From Phycicoccus sp. Soil748 (GTDB lineage Bacteria > Actinomycetota > Actinomycetes > Actinomycetales > Dermatophilaceae): a stretch of 64,000 nucleotides of DNA. A program made the translations under genes and the position numbers. Every line of letters starts with the position of its first letter. Position 1 is the first letter of the stretch. This document shows positions 45,560 to 54,394 of this stretch, in pieces. Below the pieces are notes generated by a model that did not search any database, was not told the origin of the DNA, and saw only the letters and a list, made by a program, of their open reading frames with translations. Where the stretch lies: the NCBI RefSeq assembly GCF_001428025.1, contig NZ_LMSC01000012.1, positions 78,547 to 142,546 of the forward strand, given 5' to 3'.

Positions 45560-46444
45560 TCAGGTCCAGCCGGGGGTGTGCACCGGGCAGCGGTCCGGGG
45601 CGTGGGTGCTGTGGCGGCGTACGAGGGTGCGCACCGCCCACCGGATGCGGCGGCGCCCGATGACGAGCACCACCGCCACCCAGAACGCGACGGCCCACGG
45701 GCGCGGGCCGACCGGCGGGTGGGGAGGCGGGGCGTAGCCGCCCGCGTCGAGACCCGCCGACTGCTCGAAGTGGTTCTCCGAGCCGGGGTAGACGGTGCTG
45801 TCGACGAGGTAGGCGACCGGCAGCAGCCCGATGCCCCCGATGGTGCTGCACACCGCCCACTGGTCGACGTGCCTCGACTCGTGCCTGGCCAGCATCGCCG
45901 CGCGGACGGGGTTGATGCGCGGGGTGGGGGAGGACAGGAACACCTCACCCACCATGCTGCCGGGGTGGTCCTTCGACTGCGGCACGAACGCCAGGGTGAT
46001 CGGCGGGTCGCCCACGCTGCACAGGCCACGGCCACGCACCTCGGCGAAGGCCAGGGCCAGCCCACTGACCGGGGCCGTGAGCACCGAGCGCACCGTCGAG
46101 CGCAGCGAGCCCCGGCGCGGCACCTGCGGGTCGATGACGCGCCGCCCCTCGCTGATCGAGACGTCGGCCACGCAGGCCGGCAGCTCCCGGGCCTTCTGCG
46201 ACGCGCGCAGCCCGAACCCCGTCACCGACAGCGCCGCCAGCAGCACCATGGCGACCAGCAGCCGCCGGTGCCTGCGCTGGCACAGGTCGCACGCCAGGAC
46301 ACGGCGCGGCCGCAGGAACCGCAGCCGCGGCAGGACGAGGACGAGGCCGACGATCCCGCCGCCGAGGAAGCCGACGACCGTCCACACGACCCGCATCCCT
46401 GGCGACGTCGGGCGCCGACGTCGCGCACGAGCGGGACTGTCCAC
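45560..46444 (-). CDS. Membrane protein with an HExxH motif
   Basis: The protein has 294 residues. It has a basic N-terminus, two helices (VVWTVVGFLGGGIVGLVLVL and LLVAMVLLAALSVTGFGL), an extracytoplasmic domain and a C-terminal helix near 250. Within the domain AMLARHESRHVDQWAV carries HExxH, the zinc-binding motif of gluzincin-like peptidases, and ENHFEQSAG follows about 40 residues later and could supply the third ligand. A CDLCQ segment lies between the two N-terminal helices. Whether it is an active protease is not shown. Confidence 0.62.
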   Translation of the reverse strand: MDSPARARRRRPTSPGMRVVWTVVGFLGGGIVGLVLVLPRLRFLRPRRVLACDLCQRRHRRLLVAMVLLAALSVTGFGLRASQKARELPACVADVSISEGRRVIDPQVPRRGSLRSTVRSVLTAPVSGLALAFAEVRGRGLCSVGDPPITLAFVPQSKDHPGSMVGEVFLSSPTPRINPVRAAMLARHESRHVDQWAVCSTIGGIGLLPVAYLVDSTVYPGSENHFEQSAGLDAGGYAPPPHPPVGPRPWAVAFWVAVVLVIGRRRIRWAVRTLVRRHSTHAPDRCPVHTPGWT

Positions 46445-46629
46445 TCACATCTCCGGGGAACGGACCCGCGACCGGGTCGACTCTGGCCCGCGGGGGCGTC
46501 GCGGACCCTCCCATGATCCCGCGCGCGCGGCGCCCCCACCAGTACCGACCACCGTCCGAGCCGCCCACCTGCTGGGGCGGGGCTGCTCGGGTAGTTTCGC
46601 CAGAGAGGCACCGAACGAGGAGACGTCGC

Positions 46630-47535
46630 ATGCGCGCACTGCAGTTCACGGAGTACGGAGGCCCCGAGCGGCTGGAGTGGGGACAGGCTCCCGAGCCGCA
46701 CGCGGGACCGGGACAGGTGCGCGTGGCCGTGCGCGCCGCCAGCGTCAACCCGATCGACGTGAAGATGCTGTCCGGTGCCATGGCGCAGGACGAGCGCCCC
46801 GCCCAGCCGGTGCTGCTCGGGTTCGACGCGGCCGGGGTCGTCGACGAGGTGGGCGACGGTGTCGAGGGAGCTGCCGTGGGCGACGAGGTCTTCGGCCGGG
46901 GCAGCGGCACCCAGGCCGAGCTCGCCGTGCTCGACGCGTGGGCGGCCAGGCCCCCGGGCGTCGACTGGGCCGTCGTGGCTGCTGCCGGAGTCGCGGGGGA
47001 GACCGCCGAGCGAGGGCTGCGGCTGCTCGGGGTCGAGGCCGGGACGACGCTGTTCGTCGACGGCGGCGCAGGAGGCGTCGGCGCGGTCGCCGTCCAGATG
47101 GCCGTGGCCCGGGGCGCCACGGTGGTGGCGTCGGCCAGCGAGGCCAACCACCCGCTGCTGCGCGACCTCGGCGCGACGCCGGTGCTCTACGGCGAGGGTG
47201 TGGTCGACCGCGTCACCGACGCCGCCGGTGGCACCGTGGACGCCGTCTTCGACGTGGCCGGCAAGACGCCGGCGGAGGACCTGGTCCGGCTCGTCGTCGA
47301 CCCGGCGCAGGTCGTCTCGATCGCCAACTTCGGCGCGGGCTCCGCCGGCGCCCGCGTCACCGGCGGTGGCGACGACAGCCGGCCGGTGGAGGCCCTGGCC
47401 CTCACCGCCTCGCTGCTGGCCGACGGGCGCCTGGAGATCCCGGTCCAGACGTTTGCCTTCGAGCACGCCGCAGACGCCTACCGCACCATCGCCACCGGGC
47501 ACGTCCGCGGCAAGCTCGTGCTGGTGCACGCATGA
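46630..47535 (+). CDS. NADPH:quinone oxidoreductase (zinc-free MDR family)
   Basis: The protein has 301 residues. The family start MRALQFTEYGGPERLEWGQ and ASVNPIDVKMLSGAM is present, and the nucleotide-binding fold is FVDGGAGGVGAVAVQMAVARGATVVASA. No zinc-site cysteines are seen, as in quinone oxidoreductases. ATG 46630 follows GAGGAG; a possible -10 TAGTTT lies at about 46594. The stop overlaps the next gene (ATGA). Confidence 0.87.
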   Translation: MRALQFTEYGGPERLEWGQAPEPHAGPGQVRVAVRAASVNPIDVKMLSGAMAQDERPAQPVLLGFDAAGVVDEVGDGVEGAAVGDEVFGRGSGTQAELAVLDAWAARPPGVDWAVVAAAGVAGETAERGLRLLGVEAGTTLFVDGGAGGVGAVAVQMAVARGATVVASASEANHPLLRDLGATPVLYGEGVVDRVTDAAGGTVDAVFDVAGKTPAEDLVRLVVDPAQVVSIANFGAGSAGARVTGGGDDSRPVEALALTASLLADGRLEIPVQTFAFEHAADAYRTIATGHVRGKLVLVHA

Positions 47536-48500
47536 GGTACACCAAGCTCGGTCGCACCGGCCTCGACGTCTCCGCGCTGGTCCTGGGCTGCATGAGCTTC
47601 GGCGACCCGCAGCGGGGCAACCACGCCTGGACCCTCGACGAGGAGGCCAGCCGGCCGCTCATCCGCCAGGCGCTCGATGCAGGCATCACCTTCTTCGACA
47701 CGGCCAACGTCTACTCCGCCGGCAGCAGCGAGGAGATCGTCGGCCGGGCGCTGAAGGAGCACGGTCGTCGCGACGAGCTCGTCATCGCGACCAAGGTGCA
47801 CGGCCGGATGCACGACGGGCCCAACGGGGCAGGCCTGTCCCGCAAGGCGATCCTGTCCGCGATCGACGCCAGCCTGACCCGCCTCGGCACCGACTACGTC
47901 GACCTCTACCAGATCCACCGGTGGGACCCCCACACCCCGATCGAGGAGACGCTGGAGGCGCTGCACGACGTCGTGCGCGCCGGCAAGGCCCGCTACCTCG
48001 GCGCCTCGTCCATGTGGGCGTGGCAGTTCTCCAAGGCGCAGCACACCGCCCGCGCCCACGGGTGGACCCCGTTCGTGTCGATGCAGGACCACTACAACCT
48101 GCTCAACCGCGAGGAGGAGCGGGAGATGTTCCCCGTGTGCGCGGACGAGGGTGTCGGCGTGATCCCGTGGAGCCCGCTCGCCCGCGGACTGCTCACCCGC
48201 GAGTGGGGCACCCGCACCAGCCGCAGCGAGACCGACGAGTTCGGCAAGACCCTGTACGGCGACGACGACCGAGCCGTCGTCGACGCCGTGGGGCAGGTGG
48301 CCGAGGCGCGCGGCGTGCCGCGTGCGCAGGTCGCCCTGGCGTGGGTGATGCGCAACCCCGTGGTCACCGGCCCGATCATCGGCGCCACGAGACCCGGCCA
48401 CCTCGAGGACGCCGTGGCAGCGCTCGACCTGGTGCTCGACGACGCCGAGGTGGCCCGGCTCAAGGGGGGCTACCTGCCCCACGCACCCGCCGGCTTCTGA
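47532..48500 (+). CDS. Aldo/keto reductase
   Basis: The protein has 322 residues and is a TIM-barrel reductase of the YajO/general-stress group: MRYTKLGRTGLDVSALVLGCMSFG, the catalytic Asp/Tyr pair in FFDTANVYSAGSSEE, and Lys in VIATKVHGRMHDGPNGAGLSRK. QIHRWDPHTPIEETLEALH carries the His. It overlaps the quinone oxidoreductase stop by 4 bases, so the two NADPH enzymes are co-expressed. The 3' end overlaps the convergent CNNM gene by 31 bases. Confidence 0.92.
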   Translation: MRYTKLGRTGLDVSALVLGCMSFGDPQRGNHAWTLDEEASRPLIRQALDAGITFFDTANVYSAGSSEEIVGRALKEHGRRDELVIATKVHGRMHDGPNGAGLSRKAILSAIDASLTRLGTDYVDLYQIHRWDPHTPIEETLEALHDVVRAGKARYLGASSMWAWQFSKAQHTARAHGWTPFVSMQDHYNLLNREEEREMFPVCADEGVGVIPWSPLARGLLTREWGTRTSRSETDEFGKTLYGDDDRAVVDAVGQVAEARGVPRAQVALAWVMRNPVVTGPIIGATRPGHLEDAVAALDLVLDDAEVARLKGGYLPHAPAGF

Positions 48501-49531
48501 GGCGCGGGGTCCAGGGGCGCGGGGTCCTGGGGCCGGGGGAGCAGCCGGTCGAGGATGTCGGGCACCCCGACGACGCCGAGGGTGTCACCGGCCTCGTCGG
48601 TCACCACGAGCAGCTGGGTGCTGGTCTGGCGCATGTGGCCGAGCGCCTCGTGCACCAGGGCGCTGCCCGGCAGCGTCTCGGCGGGACGCACGACCTCCGC
48701 GACGGGCAGGTCCGGCGCCGCGGTGAGCACGTCCCGGACGTGCACCACGCCGCGTACGGCGCCGTCCTGGCGGACCAGCAGCCGCAGGTGCCCGGTCCGA
48801 TAGGAGACCTCCCACAGGTCGCGTGCGGTGGCGTCGCCGTCGACCGTGGTGACGGGCGCGCCGGGCCGGAGGAGCTCGCCGAGCGTGAGCGTCTGCAGCT
48901 CGAGCGCCCCGGCGAGCTGGGCCGAGTAGCCGGTGTCCAGCACGCCCATCTGCGAGGAGTGCTCGACCAGGTGCCGCAGGTCCTCGGGGCTGCGTCCGGA
49001 CACGACCTGGTCGGTGGGCTCGACGCCGACCCGCCGCAGGCACCAGTTGGCGACGGCGTTCAGGGCACGCAGCAGCGGACGGGTGAGCCACATGAAGCCG
49101 CGCATCGGCAGCGCCAGCAGAGTCGCCGACCGCTCCGGGTGGGAGATGGCCCACGACTTCGGCGCCATCTCCCCGACGACCAGGTGCAGGAACGTCACCA
49201 CCAGCAGGGCCAGCACGAACGCCAGGGAGTCGGCCGCCCAGGAGGGCAGCGCGGTGGCCTCCAGCGGCGGCAGCAGCCAGTGGTGGACCGCGGGCTTGGT
49301 GACGGCACCGAGCGCCAGCGTGCACACGGTGATGCCCAGCTGCGACCCGGCGAGCAGCAGCGTCAGCTCGTGCGAGCTGCGCAGGGCGGCCCGGGCGGCG
49401 CGGCTGTGGTGCGCCGCATCCTGCAGGCGGTGCCGCTTCGCAGCCATCAGGGAGAACTCGACGGCCACGAAGAACGCCGAGAGGCCGATGATGGCGACGG
49501 TCGTGGCCAGGACGACCCACGGGTTGCTCAC
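48470..49531 (-). CDS. CNNM/CBS-domain membrane protein (hemolysin-family), second of pair
   Basis: The protein has 353 residues. The N-terminal CNNM transmembrane domain has FFVAVEFSLMAAKRHRLQDAA and VVGEMAPKSWAI (about residues 15-130). Two CBS domains follow (about 220-335). The CorC C-terminal domain is missing, unlike in its partner. Proteins of this family are implicated in Mg2+ or Co2+ efflux. GTG 49531 overlaps the partner's stop by 4 bases. Confidence 0.87.
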   Translation of the reverse strand: MSNPWVVLATTVAIIGLSAFFVAVEFSLMAAKRHRLQDAAHHSRAARAALRSSHELTLLLAGSQLGITVCTLALGAVTKPAVHHWLLPPLEATALPSWAADSLAFVLALLVVTFLHLVVGEMAPKSWAISHPERSATLLALPMRGFMWLTRPLLRALNAVANWCLRRVGVEPTDQVVSGRSPEDLRHLVEHSSQMGVLDTGYSAQLAGALELQTLTLGELLRPGAPVTTVDGDATARDLWEVSYRTGHLRLLVRQDGAVRGVVHVRDVLTAAPDLPVAEVVRPAETLPGSALVHEALGHMRQTSTQLLVVTDEAGDTLGVVGVPDILDRLLPRPQDPAPLDPAPQKPAGAWGR

Positions 49532-50916
49532 GACCGCTCCTCGGTCAGGGCCGCGGCCGGGTCGGCCGCCTCCGCGATGCGGACCCGGACGGTCGCGGGC
49601 ACGTGGCGCTGGACGGTCAGCACCTCCACGTCGGCGACGTACGGCGTCGGCTCACCCTCGCCGGCCAGCTCGGCGGCGTCGAGGGGCAGAGGCACCACGA
49701 CGTGCTGGCCGGGCCCTGGCAGGGCGCCGTGGTGGCCGATGACCAGTCCCGAGAGGGTCTCGTAGTCGCCCTGCGGCAGGTCCCGACCCAGGAGCCGCTC
49801 GGCCTCGTCGACGGGCAGGTCGGCGGCCAGCAGCCACGACCCGTCCGGCTGGGCCGCGGGGACCGCTACCCGGTCCACGTCGTGCTCGTCGGTGAGCTCG
49901 CCGACCAGCTCCTCGGCGCAGTCCTCGAGGGTGAGGATGCCGGCGAAGCTTCCGTACTCGTCGATGACGCAGGCCAGCTCGCGGCGGCCGCCCACGAGGA
50001 TGCGCACGACGTCGGGCAGCGCCATCGACTCCGGCACGACGACCGGTGGCTGCATCAGTTCCGTCGCCCGGCGCCGGTCGTCCGAGGCCGTGGCCAGCAC
50101 GTCGTGCAGCTCGACGACGCCAAGGACCTCGGTGCCCTCCGCGTCGAGGACGGGGTACCGCGAGTGGCCGGCTGCCATGAGCGCCCTGACGTCGGCGACG
50201 GTGTCCTCGGGGCCGACGACGTCGACCCGCACCCGGGGCACCATCGCGTGCCCGGCGTCCCGCGTGGGGAAGTCGAGGATGCGGTCGAGCAGCAGCGACA
50301 GCTCCGGCGACAGGTCGCCGGTCTCGCGCGACTCCGCGACGATGTGCTCGAGGTCCCGGGCGCTGGCCGAGTGCTCCACGTCGTGCACCTGCTCGATGCG
50401 GAGCAGTCGCAGGAGGGCCGTCGAGGCGCGGTCGAAGACGTGCACCAGCCAGCCGAACACGCCCAGGTACAGCGTCGTCGAGCGTCCCAGCCACAACGCC
50501 ACCGGCTCGGGGCGGGCGATGGCGAGGTTCTTGGGGAACAGCTCGCCGAGCACCATCTGGACGACTGTCGAGAAGCCCAGGGCCACGACGGCGCCGACGG
50601 CCAGGCCCACACCGGTAGGCACGTCGACACCACCGAGCAGGTCCGACAGCGACTCGCCGATCAGCGGCTCGGCGACGTAGCCGACGACGAGGCCGGTGAC
50701 GGTGATCCCGAGCTGTGCGCCGGACAGCATGAACGAGGTGCGCCGCGTGACCGCCAGGGCCCGCGCCGCCGCGGTGTCACCGGACGCCGCCCGCGCGGCG
50801 AGGCGGCTGCGGTCGACCGCGAGGTAGGCGAACTCCTGGGCCACGAAGTAACCGGTGAGCGCGGTGATGAGCAGGACGACGAGGATCCCGAGGAGGAGGG
50901 ACAGCACGGCGGTCAC
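49528..50916 (-). CDS. CNNM/CBS/CorC-domain membrane protein, first of pair
   Basis: The protein has 462 residues: a CNNM domain with four helices (GYFVAQEFAYLAVDRSRL and VLGELFPKNLAIARPEPVAL), two CBS domains (about 210-340, including RYPVLDAEGTEVLGVVELHDVL and IDEYGSFAGILTLEDCAEELVGE) and a C-terminal CorC/HlyC domain (about 350-450). It is the full-length member of the pair and the two may form a heterodimer. Together with mgtA the window has two kinds of Mg2+-related transporters. Confidence 0.9.
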   Translation of the reverse strand: MTAVLSLLLGILVVLLITALTGYFVAQEFAYLAVDRSRLAARAASGDTAAARALAVTRRTSFMLSGAQLGITVTGLVVGYVAEPLIGESLSDLLGGVDVPTGVGLAVGAVVALGFSTVVQMVLGELFPKNLAIARPEPVALWLGRSTTLYLGVFGWLVHVFDRASTALLRLLRIEQVHDVEHSASARDLEHIVAESRETGDLSPELSLLLDRILDFPTRDAGHAMVPRVRVDVVGPEDTVADVRALMAAGHSRYPVLDAEGTEVLGVVELHDVLATASDDRRRATELMQPPVVVPESMALPDVVRILVGGRRELACVIDEYGSFAGILTLEDCAEELVGELTDEHDVDRVAVPAAQPDGSWLLAADLPVDEAERLLGRDLPQGDYETLSGLVIGHHGALPGPGQHVVVPLPLDAAELAGEGEPTPYVADVEVLTVQRHVPATVRVRIAEAADPAAALTEERS

Positions 50917-51168
50917 GCGTCAGCCCCGGTGCAGGAGGGGTCGGACGGGGCGTCGCCGCGCTGTCCCGGCGTACTGGGGGGTTCCATGCGTCTCCGTGGT
51001 CGGCGGCCTCGGGGCCGTGGGCTGGTCGCGTCAGGTGGCTCGCTGTGGCAAGAGGTCGTTCGCTGGGGCCAACGACGACCCCGGCGGTCCGGTTCCACCT
51101 AGGGTGGGCCGCACCGAGCGGCTCGTCACGGGACCGCCACGTCGACGACGACTCCCCGGAGGCACCGC

Positions 51169-52341
51169 ATGGCCGTGCAGACCACCGACTTCTACGGGCT
51201 CGAGGATCTGCTCGACGACGGGGAGCGCGAGATCCTGCACCGGGTCAGGGAGTTCATGGCCCGCGAGGTGGCGCCGATCATCACGGACCACTGGGTGCGG
51301 GCGACCTTCCCCTTCGAGGTGGTCCCCGGACTGGCCGCGCTCGGCACCGCCGGGCTGGCCTCCGACGGCCCGGGTGGCGGACGTCGCCGCTTCCTGCTCG
51401 ACGGCATGATCGCGATGGAGATGGCGCGGGTCGACCCGTCTATCGCCACGTTCCACGGGGTGCACAGCGGGCTGGCCATGGGGTCGATCCTCCTGTGCGG
51501 TTCACCGGAGCAGCAGGAGCGCTGGCTGCCCGCGATGGCGCGGTGGGAGAAGATCGGCGCGTTCGGGCTGACCGAGCCGGAGGCCGGCTCCGGGGCGGCC
51601 GGGGGCCTGACGACCACCGCCACCCGCGACGGTGACGAGTGGGTGCTCGACGGCGAGAAGAAGTGGATCGGCAACGCCACGTTCGCCGACCTGACGGTCA
51701 TCTGGGCACGCGACACCGCCAGCGACGAGGTCCTCGGGTTCGTGGTCGAGAAGGGTGCGCCGGGCTTCACCACCGAGGCCATCGGCGACAAGATCGCCCT
51801 GCGCGTGGTGCAGAACGCGCACATCACCCTCGACGGCGTCCGCGTCCCCGAGGCCGACCGGCTGCAGGGCGCCCGCTCGTTCGACGACACCGGGCGGGTG
51901 CTGCGCGCGACCCGCGCCGGGGTCGCCTGGATGGCCGTCGGCTGCGCCCTGGGCGCCTACGAGCACGCCCTGGCCTACGCCAAGGAGCGAGAGCAGTTCG
52001 GTCAGAAGATCGCCGGCTTCCAGCTCATCCAGGACCTGCTCGTCCAGATGCTCGGCAACACCACCGCCTCGGCAGCGCTCTGCGTCCAGCTGAGCCGCCT
52101 GCAGGACGCCGGCGAGGAGACCGACGCGCAGGCCTCGCTGGCCAAGGCCTTCTGCACGGTGCGCATGCGCGAAACGGTCGGGTATGCGCGAGAGCTGTTG
52201 GGCGGCAACGGGATCCTGCTCGACCACCAGGTCGGGCGCTTCGTCGCCGACGCCGAGGCCATCTACTCCTACGAGGGCACCCGCGAGATCAACACGCTCA
52301 TCGTCGGCCGCGAGATCACGGGCGTCGGCGCGTTCGTCTGA
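51169..52341 (+). CDS. Acyl-CoA dehydrogenase (glutaryl-CoA dehydrogenase-like)
   Basis: The protein has 390 residues. The FAD-binding strands IGAFGLTEPEAGSGAAGG and KKWIGNATFADLTVIWAR are present. KEREQFGQKIAGFQLIQDLLVQML and the C-terminal YSYEGTREINTLIVGREITG follow; the Glu of YEGT is the catalytic base position. That ending most resembles glutaryl-CoA dehydrogenases. It is a single gene with GGAGG before the ATG and a possible -10 TAGGGT near 51100; the 250-base upstream gap shows nothing else. Confidence 0.9.
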   Translation: MAVQTTDFYGLEDLLDDGEREILHRVREFMAREVAPIITDHWVRATFPFEVVPGLAALGTAGLASDGPGGGRRRFLLDGMIAMEMARVDPSIATFHGVHSGLAMGSILLCGSPEQQERWLPAMARWEKIGAFGLTEPEAGSGAAGGLTTTATRDGDEWVLDGEKKWIGNATFADLTVIWARDTASDEVLGFVVEKGAPGFTTEAIGDKIALRVVQNAHITLDGVRVPEADRLQGARSFDDTGRVLRATRAGVAWMAVGCALGAYEHALAYAKEREQFGQKIAGFQLIQDLLVQMLGNTTASAALCVQLSRLQDAGEETDAQASLAKAFCTVRMRETVGYARELLGGNGILLDHQVGRFVADAEAIYSYEGTREINTLIVGREITGVGAFV

Positions 52342-52403
52342 CGAGGCGACCGAAATGGAGGCGATCCCCTCGACAAACCGGCGATTGCCGAGCTGGTCCG
52401 AGA

Positions 52404-52409
52404 GATACT
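52404..52409 (+). promoter_or_regulatory. -10 hexamer of a leaderless small gene
   Basis: GATACT is followed by 6 bases and the GTG at 52416. The GGGG just before the GTG is too close to serve as a ribosome binding site. Confidence 0.5.
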
Positions 52410-52415
52410 GAAGGG

Positions 52416-52637
52416 GTGTACACCTCCGTGCTGGGTGGCCTACTCGTGGTCGTGGTCCTCGGCGCTACCAGCCTCTGGGTGCTGCAGGATGCCCGTTCAC
52501 GGGTCCAGCTCCACCGCCCGGTCGTCGCGACGTTCGGTGGTCTCACGGTTGAGAGGCCGGAAGTGTGGGCGGCCTTGTGCCTGCTGCTCGTGGTGCTGTT
52601 CCTGCCGCTCTACCTCGTGGCCCGGAGCGCGCAGTGA
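52416..52637 (+). CDS. Small two-helix membrane protein
   Basis: The protein has 73 residues. Two hydrophobic helices (VLGGLLVVVVLGATSLWVL and WAALCLLLVVLFLPLYLVA) are joined by a polar loop with DARSRVQLHRP. I do not recognise the family. The start is supported by the -10 at 52404. Confidence 0.6.
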   Translation: MYTSVLGGLLVVVVLGATSLWVLQDARSRVQLHRPVVATFGGLTVERPEVWAALCLLLVVLFLPLYLVARSAQ

Positions 52638-52762
52638 GCCAGCACGGCTCCTGCGCTTCCTCATCGGCCTGACCCCGCGGCAGCGGACGTCGCGCTCATC
52701 GTCATGACGTGTCCGGTCTCCGGCTGCACGGCCGTCCAGTGCTGTGGAGAGTCCACATGCGG

Positions 52763-53308
52763 TCACGAGAACAGGAGCACCGCGAGCAGAGAGATCCACA
52801 CCACGAGCGCGACATAACCGGCTGCGAGGGCGCCGGCGAGAGTTCGGGAGGGCCGCGCCGTCGTCCCGAGGTCGCCCCCCAGCAGAAGGAGGCTGCCGGC
52901 TACACCCAGCCAGGCGACCGCGGGCCAGGTGCGGTCGACCACCATGAGGCCGCTGAGGACGAGAGCGCCGCCCATCAGCCCTGACCGGCCGGACAGCTTC
53001 GTGATCACCAGAAGCGGGACCCCTAGGACAGGCTGGGCGATGGCGAGCGTCATCCACCAGGCATGGCTGGTGGCGGGCCCGGGCCAGAAGCCGGCATACG
53101 TCGCCCCGACGAGCAGGAGCAGCGCGACGTCAACGGCTCGGACGCCGCGCAACGCGTCGCGGGGGGTGACCCGGTACCGCGCGTTGAACCCGAAGAAAAC
53201 CGTCAACCAAGGGGACCACCGGGCACGGCCCAACGCCATGTGTGGGACCCCCGCGAGCAGTGTGGCGGCCGCGAGCACCGCAGCCATGCCGCCGAGCACA
53301 CGGATCAC
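52763..53308 (-). CDS. Polytopic membrane protein of unknown function
   Basis: The protein has 181 residues and about five hydrophobic helices. It starts MIRVLGGMAAVLAAATLLAG and contains GFNARYRVTPRDALRGVRAVDVALLLL. I cannot name a family. GTG 53308 lies 52 bases after the SRPBCC stop, so it may be the third gene of the nitroreductase operon. Confidence 0.6.
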   Translation of the reverse strand: MIRVLGGMAAVLAAATLLAGVPHMALGRARWSPWLTVFFGFNARYRVTPRDALRGVRAVDVALLLLVGATYAGFWPGPATSHAWWMTLAIAQPVLGVPLLVITKLSGRSGLMGGALVLSGLMVVDRTWPAVAWLGVAGSLLLLGGDLGTTARPSRTLAGALAAGYVALVVWISLLAVLLFS

Positions 53309-53360
53309 GGCGGTCCTGCACCTTGGGCTGCCAAGTAGTGGCGCACAGTTCGCCGCCAGC

Positions 53361-53801
53361 TCAGCGCCGACCGGACTCGATGTACCGCTTGAGCCCCTCC
53401 CAGTTGCGACACTCCCATCGCGGTCCGATCAGGGCCAGTACTGGCGTCAGGAACTTGCTCGGTCCGGTCAGTCTCATGTCCCAGTCCCACCACATCAGTG
53501 TCCCGTCACCCTGGGCGCTGAAGTGGAGCATGCCGTCGACCTGCATGTACGACGACCGGATGACGTTGTGCAACTGGTGCGGCCTGTCGTACTCCAGCAC
53601 CTCGACCGTCATGACACCTTTGGCGCCTGCTCCCAAGGGTTGTGCGGCGAAGCGTGAGCCCTTTCCGATCGAACCACCGGTCAGCTGCTCGGCGTGAGCG
53701 ATCCTCGGGTTGTACTTGGGCTCGTTCCGTTCGTCGGCGACCACGTCGAACACCTCCTCGACGGGAGCGTCGATCGCGACCTCACCGCGGATGTGCACCA
53801 T
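53361..53801 (-). CDS. SRPBCC family protein
   Basis: The protein has 146 residues. The START-like pattern VHIRGEVAIDAPVEEVFDVVADERNEPKYNPRI, then VMTVEVLEYDRPHQLHNVI and WWDWDMRLTGPSKFL, is clear. ATG 53801 has AAGGAG 7 bases upstream; an earlier GTG at 53816 overlaps that site and is less likely. It lies 27 bases after the nitroreductase stop in one operon. Confidence 0.8.
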   Translation of the reverse strand: MVHIRGEVAIDAPVEEVFDVVADERNEPKYNPRIAHAEQLTGGSIGKGSRFAAQPLGAGAKGVMTVEVLEYDRPHQLHNVIRSSYMQVDGMLHFSAQGDGTLMWWDWDMRLTGPSKFLTPVLALIGPRWECRNWEGLKRYIESGRR

Positions 53802-53828
53802 CGCGTACTCCTTCACGTTGAGCCCGCG

Positions 53829-54236
53829 TCAGGTCGTCTGGCCTGCCCGGACGACCTGGAAGACCGGATGGTCCGCTGGGGCAGGCATCTGGGCGAAGCA
53901 CCTGTCCACGGAGTGGCCGGCGACCGCGCGGTACCGCGCGATGATGGCTTCTCGCTGCTCGGGTGGGACCTCGCTCGCGTTGAAGTTCTCGGCGTGACCC
54001 TTTCGGCTCAACGCGCCTCTTCCGGCAGCTCTGAGGTTGCGCACCCAGTCGGACTCGCCGTACGGGGACACCAGATAGTGCTTCTCACCGATATCGACGG
54101 GGATGACCGGGACCTTGCGAGGTCTGCCAGTGCGACGACCGGTGACGGTGAGCGTGGCGACGCCGCGTCCGCCGAGCCGCATGGCCAGCGGATTGGCAAC
54201 GTGCCGCGTCAGTGGCGGCGGCTTCAGGTATGCCAT
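53829..54236 (-). CDS. Deazaflavin-dependent nitroreductase family protein
   Basis: The protein has 135 residues, matching the Ddn-type split-barrel family: LTVTGRRTGRPRKVPVIPVDIGEKHYLVSPYGESDWVRNLRAAGRG. Family members use F420 as cofactor and reduce quinones or nitro compounds. ATG 54236 follows GGGAGGGAG. A possible DosR-like box (54295-54308) with GACGAT (54265-54270) as -10 lies upstream. Nitroreductases are typical members of dormancy regulons. Confidence 0.86.
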   Translation of the reverse strand: MAYLKPPPLTRHVANPLAMRLGGRGVATLTVTGRRTGRPRKVPVIPVDIGEKHYLVSPYGESDWVRNLRAAGRGALSRKGHAENFNASEVPPEQREAIIARYRAVAGHSVDRCFAQMPAPADHPVFQVVRAGQTT

Positions 54237-54294
54237 GGTGACTCCCTCCCGATGATGCATCGGCATCGTCTCCCCGGCGCGAGAGCGCTGCGCA

Positions 54295-54308
54295 GTGCCG
54301 GAGGTCCT
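54295..54308 (-). promoter_or_regulatory. Weak DosR/DevR-like box upstream of the nitroreductase
   Basis: On the minus strand this reads AGGACCTCCGGCAC, 8 of 14 to the DosR core. A -10-like GACGAT follows 24 bp later. The match is weak; the site is listed because its spacing fits the other boxes. Confidence 0.3.
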
Positions 54309-54344
54309 GCTCCTTGCTGGAGCGGGCGGCTGGCCGGCGAGTAC

Positions 54345-54358
54345 AGGACCTTCGCCCC
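54345..54358 (+). promoter_or_regulatory. DosR/DevR-like box of the gene at 54395
   Basis: AGGACCTTCGCCCC differs from the boxes at 12246 and 36142 only in its first base. After 24 bp comes CAGGCT (54383-54388), then 6 bases and the ATG at 54395, so a leaderless transcript is implied. Confidence 0.57.
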
Positions 54359-54394
54359 GGTGGCGCTGCCAGCGGCCGCAGGCAGGCTGTTGAC

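Noticed and set aside
45399-45860. Minus-strand open frame partly covering the gap after uvrA2
   Set aside because: Its product is Arg/Pro/His-rich without pattern, it overlaps the zincin-like gene in another frame and runs through the inverted repeat at 45385-45431.
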